NCBI GenBank assembly: GCA_932182025.1
Contig: CAKNXK010000005.1
Span: forward strand, 1-64,000
Length of the DNA: 64,000 bases
From: an uncultured Candidatus Melainabacteria bacterium
GTDB taxonomy: Bacteria; Cyanobacteriota; Vampirovibrionia; Gastranaerophilales; Gastranaerophilaceae
Direction: 5' to 3'
The notes beneath the pieces were generated by a model. The model was not told the origin of the DNA, did not search any database, and saw only the letters and a list, made by a program, of their open reading frames with translations. This document shows positions 17,765-25,344 of this stretch, in pieces. The position numbers were made by a program, and so were the translations under genes. Numbering within the stretch: the first letter of the stretch is position 1; each line of letters begins with the position of its first letter.

Positions 17765-17864
17765 CACCTTGAATTCGCTTAATCAATGTATTCTAACAAA
17801 TTTTGGGGTAATTATTATACCAATCATTGTGACCACCCAATATCACCATGATTTTCTATATTAC

Positions 17865-18797
17865 TTAATAATAGGCATCGTCTCTGATATAGAGTCTGTT
17901 TTTATACTCAATTTCCAAGCGTTCAGCAAGATATTCTGAAAAGTAATAATAATCTACATTAAAGCCAGAACTCGAAGTATAAAAATCCCACATTCTAGTC
18001 CATTGATAGTCATATATTCCATCAAAGGTTGAAACGCCTTTAACGAAGCCATTATAAAGATATTCTAAAAATTCATCCAAATAAAAATAGTAATTTTTGA
18101 TTTCATAAATTTTACTTTTATGAACTCTACCACCCAATTTCTTTTCAATCTCAATTGGAGCCAATCCTTTCCAAAGTAAAAGAATAATATCCAACACAAC
18201 TTCATCTCTACTTGCAACACTATCTCTTCTAGGCTTCATTAGGCTTTGTTTAAATTCAAAGTGTAGTTTATTTGTAAGCCTTGAAAATTCAGGTTCTGGA
18301 AGCATATCTAAAGCATCGTGAAGCTTTTCTTCAACCGGAGTTAGATTTGCTATATAATTATCAGTTTTAATTTTATTATTATGATGTACCTCTAAATCTT
18401 TAATATCTGTATAAAGGCACATATTTAAGCGATGCACACTTGCCAGATTATCAATTGAAGAAATGGCTTTACTATAATCTTTATACAATCCGTTATTTAT
18501 AAGAGCATTAAAAGCTCCTTTTGGCATAAAATTCTTCAATACACTTTTTCTAAATGTACAATATTTATACGGATTAGGTTCTTTTGTTGTTACACTTAGA
18601 TAACAAGGAGTTTTACAATTCTCCACTATTAAATAAACTTGAGAAAAACTAATATTCCAATCATCTAATAATAAAAAATAATACCCATCAAGAATATTTT
18701 CACCCATAACAAAAGTATTTGGGTTATAAAGAACATGTTCTTCATTAAATTTTGCCTTTATGTATCCGTGATATAAGTTTTTTAAAAATTCATTCAT
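17865..18797 (-). CDS. unknown island protein (310 residues)
   Basis: Not recognised. It is a soluble protein rich in Tyr, Phe and Asn. A helix-turn-helix-like stretch lies near 200-230 (DEVVLDIILLLWKGLAPIEI, then KKLGG and KIYEIKNYY). The first residues (NEFLKNLYHGYIKAKF) and a stretch near 240 (DEFLEYLYNGFVKGVSTF) look like copies of one motif, so the protein may contain an internal duplication flanking the HTH-like part. Good AAGGAG site before the ATG. It lies between the integrase and another unknown gene in the same direction; a role in element maintenance or control is possible. Confidence 0.6.
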   Translation of the reverse strand: MNEFLKNLYHGYIKAKFNEEHVLYNPNTFVMGENILDGYYFLLLDDWNISFSQVYLIVENCKTPCYLSVTTKEPNPYKYCTFRKSVLKNFMPKGAFNALINNGLYKDYSKAISSIDNLASVHRLNMCLYTDIKDLEVHHNNKIKTDNYIANLTPVEEKLHDALDMLPEPEFSRLTNKLHFEFKQSLMKPRRDSVASRDEVVLDIILLLWKGLAPIEIEKKLGGRVHKSKIYEIKNYYFYLDEFLEYLYNGFVKGVSTFDGIYDYQWTRMWDFYTSSSGFNVDYYYFSEYLAERLEIEYKNRLYIRDDAYY

Positions 18798-18849
18798 TTG
18801 TTCTCCTTATTTTTCCCCATTCTAAGGGAGCAATAAGGAGTTTGTCTTA

Positions 18850-18876
18850 GTACAAAAATGGACTAGTTTTTTGTAC
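18850..18876. repeat. 9-bp inverted repeat after the 401-residue gene
   Basis: GTACAAAAA (18850-18858) and TTTTTGTAC (18868-18876). It abuts the stop codon of the upstream minus-strand gene at 18877 and may be a transcription or mRNA end signal. Confidence 0.5.
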
Positions 18877-20082
18877 CTATTTATCTATATTTTTAAAAAA
18901 TGCTCTTTTTAAAGTAATAAATTCATCGGTATTATATATTTGAGGTTTTTCTCTGGTAATAACCAATGGTTTTTTATCTACAACTCTACGTTTAAGCATT
19001 TGCCTTAAAGCTAATTCTGGACACTCTAAATCGTTAAATAACTCTTCTGAATCGACAACAAATGTATAAGCTATAGCATCAGCAAATGTAATTGTCCCAG
19101 CTGTATAAGTTGAGTCAAAGTAATTTAGTATAATTTCACTAAGTATGATATCAACATTATTAGAATATAAGTATTCTAATAATTCACATCTAGCATCTGT
19201 TCTACTTTGAGTTCTTCTTTTTTCAGAATAACAAGATGCCATAATATTATTAACATCTTTTTTGTATTTCTTAAAAGCTTTTTGATAAAGATTAATTACC
19301 TTTTTTAACTCTGTACCATTCTTAGGGAAACTACTACCTAAACTTCTTGCATTTCTTCCCTGAATACCAAACATATTTCTACATCTCACATGTTTAGCTT
19401 GTTCAATAATCGCATTAAAATAATCAAATTTTTCTGATTTATTACAAAAAGTTGGGTACATAATATCTTTTCTTGTTGTGCCAATATAAGATAATAATAC
19501 ATATTTTGTATCATTAATTAAGTTTATTAAAATACTTTCCAAATAAGCCTGAATGTATTCAAAAACAGATAGCAAAATATTTCTACAATATAAATCTAAA
19601 GACTTTTCTAGAGTAAATAATAAATATTTATTACGGAAAGCATATAAACTTTCTAAATCTGCAAAAGTACTATTGTACAAATCAAGAACAAATTTCTTAT
19701 AATATACTTGTTCTATAATACCTTTATTTAGCTTAATTGAGATAAGCGATGTATTCAAATAATCATTAGAATCCTTTTCAAAAATCTCTTTCGTTAAATA
19801 TTTTATGTAAAATAATTTTTTATCTATGATATTTGCACAGCATTTAACCGATTTATACATATCTAAAAATAGTTCAAATGATAATGGATAACCTTCTTCA
19901 CTATACGAATCCATATATTCTTCATTCATCCAAAATCTATGAAATGATTTAGTATATTTGGGATTTTCATTCATTTTTCTTGAATAAAAACTATCAAAAT
20001 CTTCTTTGAAAATAAATTCTCCCAATTTTTCAAAAAAGTCTTGAGTTAATATGTCACTAATTTTAGTAAATTTCCTTGTCAT
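18877..20082 (-). CDS. unknown island protein (401 residues)
   Basis: Not recognised. It appears soluble and mostly helical. A basic segment lies near 235-300 (HVRCRNMFGIQGRNARSLGS, and later YSEKRRTQSRTDARCELLEY), which could bind nucleic acid. The C-terminal third is also basic (MLKRRVVDKKPLVITREKPQ). No signal or membrane segment is visible. No strong ribosome site precedes the ATG. The 225 bases upstream (20083-20307) hold no gene that I could support. The next gene in the same direction (17865-18797) is 80 bases away across a hairpin. Confidence 0.6.
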   Translation of the reverse strand: MTRKFTKISDILTQDFFEKLGEFIFKEDFDSFYSRKMNENPKYTKSFHRFWMNEEYMDSYSEEGYPLSFELFLDMYKSVKCCANIIDKKLFYIKYLTKEIFEKDSNDYLNTSLISIKLNKGIIEQVYYKKFVLDLYNSTFADLESLYAFRNKYLLFTLEKSLDLYCRNILLSVFEYIQAYLESILINLINDTKYVLLSYIGTTRKDIMYPTFCNKSEKFDYFNAIIEQAKHVRCRNMFGIQGRNARSLGSSFPKNGTELKKVINLYQKAFKKYKKDVNNIMASCYSEKRRTQSRTDARCELLEYLYSNNVDIILSEIILNYFDSTYTAGTITFADAIAYTFVVDSEELFNDLECPELALRQMLKRRVVDKKPLVITREKPQIYNTDEFITLKRAFFKNIDK

Positions 20083-20307
20083 TACAACATTTTGCCTCTT
20101 TTTATTACATTTTGTTAGAATTTTAAGCTATAATTTCGAAGGCAACCCTTCACTAATATATAAAAAGATTTTACCCCCTCTTAAAACGCCTCCTAGCACC
20201 CTTAGATTTAATGTTTTATATACACTTAATATATTCATCTGTGTGGTGTTATATATTATTTTTTGAAAACCTTAGGAATGGTAGTTAAAACATCATTAAT
20301 ATAAAAA

Positions 20308-20637
20308 TTATTTCAACAATTTGAGATTTAATAAAAGCTTATAGCAAAATTGAACTTCTTTTTCATCAAAATCTGGAAGCATTTCTGTAATAATTTTAAT
20401 AATCTCATCTTTAGTTTTTATATGAGCAACATCAAATAATTCAGAGATATTAACACCTAAAATATCAGCAATTTTTTCTAGATTTTCATCTGTTGGGCGT
20501 TGTTTACCACTCTCAATTCTAGTTAAATTAGAACGCTCCATATTAAGCATATCAGCTAATTCACACTGTTTAAGATTGCGTGCCGTTCTAAGTTCTTTTA
20601 TTCTTAAACCTAATTTATTACTCAACTTTGACTTCAT
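20308..20637 (-). CDS. XRE-family (Cro/CI-like) transcription regulator
   Basis: A 109-residue protein with an N-terminal helix-turn-helix of the XRE type: LGLRIKELRTARNLKQCELA, then DMLNMERSNLTRIESGKQRP, followed by LEKIADILGVNISELF. The C-terminal 40 residues probably mediate dimerisation. ATG at 20637 is chosen for the AGGAGA site 5 bases upstream. It is transcribed away from the eight-gene secreted-protein operon starting at 20799, so it likely controls that operon and itself from the shared 161-base gap. Confidence 0.9.
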   Translation of the reverse strand: MKSKLSNKLGLRIKELRTARNLKQCELADMLNMERSNLTRIESGKQRPTDENLEKIADILGVNISELFDVAHIKTKDEIIKIITEMLPDFDEKEVQFCYKLLLNLKLLK

Positions 20638-20703
20638 AAGCTCTCCTAGTAATAGGATAGCTTTTTTAAACCAAATAAAACACATTACAATTCAATACAA
20701 TTA

Positions 20704-20735
20704 TTGACAAATGTTCTATATCATGACACTATAAA
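20704..20735 (+). promoter_or_regulatory. putative promoter of the eight-gene operon
   Basis: Consensus TTGACA at 20704-20709. The -10 box is unclear: CACTAT at 20727-20732 has the right spacing, TATAAA at 20730-20735 the better sequence. ACAATT half-sites around 20688-20703 may be XRE binding sites. Confidence 0.45.
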
Positions 20736-20798
20736 GTAAAATAAGTGTTACAAGATAGTTCTTTTTATATAGAAAATTGTTTTATAAAGGAGTTGTTT

Positions 20799-21533
20799 AT
20801 GAAAAAGATTGAAATTGATTGGATGATTGTTGGAACAATAGCATTTTTGCTTTTAATATTTGCATTGCCTATTGGCTCAAGTATTAAAGAAAGAAGTGAT
20901 ACTTATAAAACATTGTTATCCAATATTGAAAATAAACAATGGATTGAAGCAAAAGCTAATTTGGACTCGTTGGGAGAATATAAAAATACACTAGAACTAT
21001 CACCAGAAGTCAATTATCATTACTATTTAAAAAATGCTGATGAAAAATACAAAGCAAAAGAATATCATCAAGCATTAAATGAATATAAAAATGCTTTTAA
21101 ATATAAATCTAGTGATAAAAATTTGGAAAATAAAATTAAGGAAGTAGAACAGATTTGCAAAAAGCTAGATGAAGAAAAAAGAAAAAAAGAAGAATTGGAG
21201 CGAAAAAAGGCTGAACAAGAAAGACTCAAAGCTGAACGAGAAGAAAAATTAAAAACTCAAAGAATGCTAAATAATGTAGTAATTTTATCACAAGGGTTTG
21301 GTTATACCCAATTTGGAGAAAAAGCCGTTGTAGGAAGAATAAAAAATAATAATCCCTTTAGCGTTCAAGTCAGGGCTGATATCGACTTAAAAGATTCCAG
21401 AGGGAATATTGTCGGAACAACGTACACATATGACAGAGTTAGTCCATATTCTGTATGGCATTTTGAAGCTCCTACTTTTGGAGTTTATGCCAATCATACA
21501 TTTATAAACTTAACTATTGAAGAATTGGATTAA
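20799..21533 (+). CDS. membrane-anchored protein with TPR-like region and FxLYD-like domain
   Basis: 244 residues. One N-terminal membrane segment (IVGTIAFLLLIFALPIG, 10-26) is followed by a helical, TPR-like part (ADEKYKAKEYHQALNEYKNA). A charged coiled coil of Glu/Lys/Arg covers about 120-160. The C-terminal domain of about 75 residues has VVGRIKNNNPFSVQVRADID and VSPYSVWHFEAPTF, the pattern of FxLYD domains found on extracytoplasmic proteins. The ATG at 20799 follows AAAGGAG; the frame upstream has no ribosome site. First gene of the tight island operon 20799-25313. Confidence 0.75.
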   Translation: MKKIEIDWMIVGTIAFLLLIFALPIGSSIKERSDTYKTLLSNIENKQWIEAKANLDSLGEYKNTLELSPEVNYHYYLKNADEKYKAKEYHQALNEYKNAFKYKSSDKNLENKIKEVEQICKKLDEEKRKKEELERKKAEQERLKAEREEKLKTQRMLNNVVILSQGFGYTQFGEKAVVGRIKNNNPFSVQVRADIDLKDSRGNIVGTTYTYDRVSPYSVWHFEAPTFGVYANHTFINLTIEELD

Positions 21534-21551
21534 AAAAACAGGAGGAATAAA

Positions 21552-21878
21552 ATGAAAAAATTTTACTTATTATTTTTAGGTTTATGTTTAACTGCAACTA
21601 TTGCATTTGCTGAAACAGAAATGCAGCTAACAAACAGAATGATGAATGAATGCATACAAAATAATTTATGCTACAAAGCTGATGCACAAATGCAAAGAGT
21701 TTACGTTAATGAATATGTTTGGAGAACTTCTGCGTTTGATGATAAACAAAACATTGCAATGTTTTTTATGAAGTACACAAAAGCTAGAAATAATCGTGCG
21801 GTATTTGTTGAAATTATGTCCTCAAGTTCAGGTAAAAAAATCGGTACTTATAATTCATACAATGGTTATCGAGAATAA
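21552..21878 (+). CDS. small secreted protein
   Basis: 108 residues with a signal peptide (MKKFYLLFLGLCLTATIAFA). The mature part of about 88 residues has two cysteines (NECIQNNLCYKAD), which could form a disulfide, and a beta-rich end (RAVFVEIMSSSSGKKIGTYN). No family recognised. Preceded by GGAGG and 18 bases after the previous stop. Confidence 0.65.
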   Translation: MKKFYLLFLGLCLTATIAFAETEMQLTNRMMNECIQNNLCYKADAQMQRVYVNEYVWRTSAFDDKQNIAMFFMKYTKARNNRAVFVEIMSSSSGKKIGTYNSYNGYRE

Positions 21879-21892
21879 TAAGAGGGGGTAAT

Positions 21893-22294
21893 GTGAAAAA
21901 CTTTATTATAATACTGGGTGTATTAATATTATTACAAATGATTAGTAGTTGTATTAAAGAGCCTACATATAACAATACAACTACTAATGCTAATCAATCA
22001 CGCTATAACGATATAAACCCTGCTGATTATTACAAAGAGATGAAAAGTGATAATCTACAATATTCTGATATTGCGTGGCACGCTAAAAATACTTATGGTT
22101 GGTATTGTGATGAAATTACAAATATGGGAGAACCTATTTCAACAAGCGGTAAAGAACTAAGAGACCCGCTTTTAATCTCTCAAATTGTAGGGAATTATAG
22201 TGTTGCAACTTGTACATCAGGCATAAAACTACGTGTATATCCACATACTAGCACCTATCCTATTATTACAAATATTAACGGTGGATTTGACTAA
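21893..22294 (+). CDS. putative lipoprotein, GTG start
   Basis: 133 residues. The start is GTG at 21893, with GAGGGGG about 5 bases upstream; the ATG two bases earlier is out of frame and followed at once by TGA. The N-terminus MKNFIIILGVLILLQMISSC is a lipoprotein signal with Cys20 as the likely lipidated residue. The remaining sequence is short and polar, with three more cysteines; it is not recognised. Confidence 0.65.
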   Translation: MKNFIIILGVLILLQMISSCIKEPTYNNTTTNANQSRYNDINPADYYKEMKSDNLQYSDIAWHAKNTYGWYCDEITNMGEPISTSGKELRDPLLISQIVGNYSVATCTSGIKLRVYPHTSTYPIITNINGGFD

Positions 22295-22307
22295 AAAGGA
22301 GTGAACA

Positions 22308-23162
22308 ATGAACGAAAATATCAAAAGTGAATTAAAACTATATGAATCAAAATTAAAAAATAAAGATGAATATATTGATTTAAAAGCAGATACATTTGAT
22401 AAAAAGCCCACAATGGAGGGTATTATTGTTGGATTAGGTATTATTATGGGCGCAATATGGGCTTGTGCAGTAGATGACCCAGATGGTTTCTTCTTTCCAT
22501 TTGCATTAATATTTAAAGCTCTTGTATGTGTGATTGTTATTGCAATACCTTACTTTATATTCACATCCAATAATTATACAGATACATCTAATGCTATAGA
22601 TGATTTAAAAAACAAAATCAAAGCTCATAATAATACTCTTTTCAAAAATTATATTGCCAAAACACTTAAAGAAAACAATATACAAAATATCAGTAAAGAA
22701 ATAATTATACAATCATCCAACTATTGTAGTGAAAAAGTTTTAATAGATGATGAAAACAAAACTTTTAATATAGTTAAATTTACAATGCCTAAAAATATAA
22801 ATGACACTTCTTCCTATTCAATACAAAAAGCAAAATACTCAGAGATATTAAGATATTCATTCTTAGACAAAAGCACGTCAACGCAAGTCGCAACATCTAC
22901 AACAAGCTCTAATAGTAAAAAAGCTTTAGGTGGTGCAATTGTTTCAGACCTTTTAATTGGAGATGCTACAGCAGGTGCTGTTATAGGAGGAAGTGGTGCA
23001 AGAACAACAGAGACAACATATAAAACAAAAATAATAAACAAATATCAAATAACAATATATCTAAACAAATTACAAGATTCTGTAATTACAATTAATCTTG
23101 AATCAGGCAATATTACAAATCAAATTATATCAACCTTAGAATATATTTTGAGAAATAAATAA
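22308..23162 (+). CDS. membrane protein with glycine-rich bPH-like C-terminal part
   Basis: 284 residues. A charged N-terminal helix is followed by two hydrophobic segments (about 38-52 and 64-84). The C-terminal half carries KALGGAIVSDLLIGDATAGA and VIGGSGARTTETTYKT before a final beta stretch. A Gly/Ala-rich hairpin between beta strands like this is seen in small bacterial PH-like domain proteins of phages and mobile elements. That assignment is tentative. It follows the lipoprotein gene by 13 bases with AAGGAG. Confidence 0.6.
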   Translation: MNENIKSELKLYESKLKNKDEYIDLKADTFDKKPTMEGIIVGLGIIMGAIWACAVDDPDGFFFPFALIFKALVCVIVIAIPYFIFTSNNYTDTSNAIDDLKNKIKAHNNTLFKNYIAKTLKENNIQNISKEIIIQSSNYCSEKVLIDDENKTFNIVKFTMPKNINDTSSYSIQKAKYSEILRYSFLDKSTSTQVATSTTSSNSKKALGGAIVSDLLIGDATAGAVIGGSGARTTETTYKTKIINKYQITIYLNKLQDSVITINLESGNITNQIISTLEYILRNK

Positions 23163-23187
23163 TGTTAATTATATTAAGGAAGATAGA

Positions 23188-24276
23188 ATGTTAAAAAAAA
23201 TATTGTTTACAATTCTAATAATTTATATTAGCACGCTTTCCAGTAATGCTAGTGATACAAATACTATAAGAAATCTGAAATTTAAACCCGAACTTAGCAA
23301 TTTGAATACCAATGATTTTTATATTGAGTATATCGGAATAAGCTTTGCCAATATTCTAGGAGATAATCCTATTAGCTCATATTATAGTAGCTTTCACTAT
23401 AATTATGTTTTTTATAATTCAAAAGGCAAAAAAAATGATAAATATAAGCCTAATTTTTCAAAAAAGTTTGATATTTCAAAACTTCCCTTAGAAACAGTAT
23501 CTTATAAGGCAGTACCTGTTTATAGCTGGAATTTTGATTTAGAAACTTTAATAAGAAATAATGCTCAATTAATGGTTTTAACTATAAGTGAAGCTTGGGA
23601 ACTAGGTAAAGCTATAAGTGGTGAGTTTACTAAATTTGACGATATTGTCGAAAATTATTTTAAAGAACGCATATGTATAAAAGAGGAAATCAATAAATAC
23701 CATTTTGTATTAAATAACAATACATCTATTTTATTTGAAAAATATCGAGATGTTTGTCAAGATTCTAGTACTAAAGTTCAAAATGCATACTATAATAATG
23801 CTTGTGGTGCAATAATAATTGATACTAACGGTGAACACCTCCCCAACAAACTTTATGCTAATTCAGAGTTAAATGATAGATTTAAATTATACATATATTC
23901 TGATATTATAGACTTTCCATATGGAGATGCCTATAAATTCATAGTTAAAAATAGTTCTCCCCAAAGCATTTCTCCAGAACTATTGAGGGATTATTATACT
24001 GGCACAAGAAGTTATTTTAAAAATCTTACAATTGAATACACCTTGCCAATGCTAGATATAAAATCGTATAATAAAGCAAATAAAATTCATGAAACAAATA
24101 TTGAAATAAGATTTTATGATAACCAAGATAAGCTAATTGCTACAAGAAATGAAGAAATACAGATTGGACACGAAGTTTTTGATATGTCTGAACGTGAAAA
24201 CAACATACCACTAGACTTTAATACAATTCCTCAAAATGCAGTTGCTTTTAGTTTAAACATAGTTACAAAAGAATAA
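23188..24276 (+). CDS. secreted protein of unknown function (362 residues)
   Basis: A signal peptide (MLKKILFTILIIYISTLSSNA) leads a 340-residue mature protein rich in Asn, Tyr and Ser, with the beta-type pattern of a periplasmic or surface protein. Two cysteines are in the centre (DVCQDSS and NNACGAI). No catalytic motif is visible. It is the largest secreted product of the island operon. Ribosome site AAGGAAG, 25 bases after the previous stop. Confidence 0.65.
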   Translation: MLKKILFTILIIYISTLSSNASDTNTIRNLKFKPELSNLNTNDFYIEYIGISFANILGDNPISSYYSSFHYNYVFYNSKGKKNDKYKPNFSKKFDISKLPLETVSYKAVPVYSWNFDLETLIRNNAQLMVLTISEAWELGKAISGEFTKFDDIVENYFKERICIKEEINKYHFVLNNNTSILFEKYRDVCQDSSTKVQNAYYNNACGAIIIDTNGEHLPNKLYANSELNDRFKLYIYSDIIDFPYGDAYKFIVKNSSPQSISPELLRDYYTGTRSYFKNLTIEYTLPMLDIKSYNKANKIHETNIEIRFYDNQDKLIATRNEEIQIGHEVFDMSERENNIPLDFNTIPQNAVAFSLNIVTKE

Positions 24277-24290
24277 AAAAAGGAGGTACT

Positions 24291-24758
24291 ATGAAAAAAG
24301 AAGAATTAAAAACAAAAATTTTTAAAGTTTTAAAAATAATGAGTATCCTTATCTGTATAGGATCACTATCAACATACATTCTTGCATTACCAATGAAAAA
24401 AGATGATGATTTAACCTGTCTTTATAGTAATAAATATAACAAAATAACATGTACTCAGATAGGAGATATTGTCCCAACTTGGTTTGATTTGTATGGAAGC
24501 AATCATTCTATGCTATTGATTTTGAAAAAAGATTCTAGCGATTACATTACTTTAAATATGACTGATAAAGTTTTTATTGAAGGCTTAAATCGTAAATTTA
24601 TTTATACAAAACACGAACAAACCCTAAAAGACTTTATAAAATTAAAGTTCTATTCAATGAATAGTTCTATGAGCAATTGGGGTTCTGTAGCTCTTTATTG
24701 TTCGGAAAACAATTTAAATGATGATATATGCAAAAAAATGAAAAAATATAACAAATAA
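24291..24758 (+). CDS. membrane-anchored protein of unknown function
   Basis: 155 residues with one N-terminal membrane segment (about 15-33, VLKIMSILICIGSLSTYILA) and a polar extracytoplasmic part with cysteines in two pairs (LTCLYSNKYNKITCTQ; LYCSENNLNDDIC). No family recognised. A textbook AAAGGAGG site stands before the ATG. Confidence 0.6.
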   Translation: MKKEELKTKIFKVLKIMSILICIGSLSTYILALPMKKDDDLTCLYSNKYNKITCTQIGDIVPTWFDLYGSNHSMLLILKKDSSDYITLNMTDKVFIEGLNRKFIYTKHEQTLKDFIKLKFYSMNSSMSNWGSVALYCSENNLNDDICKKMKKYNK

Positions 24759-24779
24759 TTGAATAAGGAGCATATAATT

Positions 24780-25001
24780 ATGAAAAAATTTACAATTATC
24801 TGTTTAATTCTACTAATGAACCTAATTTTTACCTTAGGGTGTTTTGCTGAAACAGTTGTTTACAATACAAAAACAGGGAAATTCCATTCACCAAGTTGTC
24901 AATGGGCTAATAAATGCACCGTAAACTGCATAAAAATTGACCGAAAAGAAGCAGTGCAACGTGGTGGTATTCCTTGTAAAGTCTGCGGAGGGGGTAAATA
25001 A
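24780..25001 (+). CDS. small secreted cysteine protein, Ada-type metal-site pattern
   Basis: 73 residues. Signal peptide (MKKFTIICLILLMNLIFTLG, ending CFA), then VVYNTKTGKFHSPSCQWANK, and IPCKVCGG at the end. The spacing H-x-x-x-C, A-x-R-G/RGGIPCKVC recalls the four-cysteine zinc module of Ada that also occurs as small secreted domains; here CTVNC adds further cysteines. Metal binding is inferred. ATG at 24780 is chosen because AAGGAG lies about 8 bases before it. Confidence 0.6.
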   Translation: MKKFTIICLILLMNLIFTLGCFAETVVYNTKTGKFHSPSCQWANKCTVNCIKIDRKEAVQRGGIPCKVCGGGK

Positions 25002-25004
25002 ATC

Positions 25005-25313
25005 TTGAAAAAGTTTTTTAGTATATTAATATTATTAGTAATTTTTACATCTACTTGTTACGCCACTTCAACAACAATAACCGAGCGTGATAAATACGGT
25101 CGTAAAGTTGCAACATACACAACAAACGGCAATACTACTACTGCAAGAAATAAATATGGTCAAAAGACTTCAACCTATACAACAAATGGTAATACAACAG
25201 TTGAGCGTAACAAATACGGACAGAAAACTGCAACATATAAAACTAATAGCAATGGAACTGTGACCAAATATAATAAATACGGTCAAAAAGTTGGAAGTTA
25301 TAAAAAGAATTAA
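25005..25313 (+). CDS. small secreted repeat protein, TTG start
   Basis: 102 residues. Signal peptide (MKKFFSILILLVIFTSTCYA) then about four tandem units of 20 residues: DKYGRKVATYTTNGNTTTAR, NKYGQKTSTYTTNGNTTVER, and two more diverged copies beginning NKYGQK. The repeat resembles YD/RHS-type beta repeats. The start is TTG at 25005, 3 bases after the previous stop, with GGAGGGGG upstream. The 60-bp DNA repeats could expand or contract by slippage. Last gene of the operon; it converges with the 875-residue gene. Confidence 0.7.
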   Translation: MKKFFSILILLVIFTSTCYATSTTITERDKYGRKVATYTTNGNTTTARNKYGQKTSTYTTNGNTTVERNKYGQKTATYKTNSNGTVTKYNKYGQKVGSYKKN

Positions 25314-25344
25314 ATCATACTCAAGATATATTTTTCTTAAGTCA

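Noticed and set aside
17771..17780. GAATTCGCTT, identical to part of tRNA-Glu (16126-16135), as a second tRNA fragment
   Set aside because: Only ten bases match and no stem or end structure of a tRNA is present.
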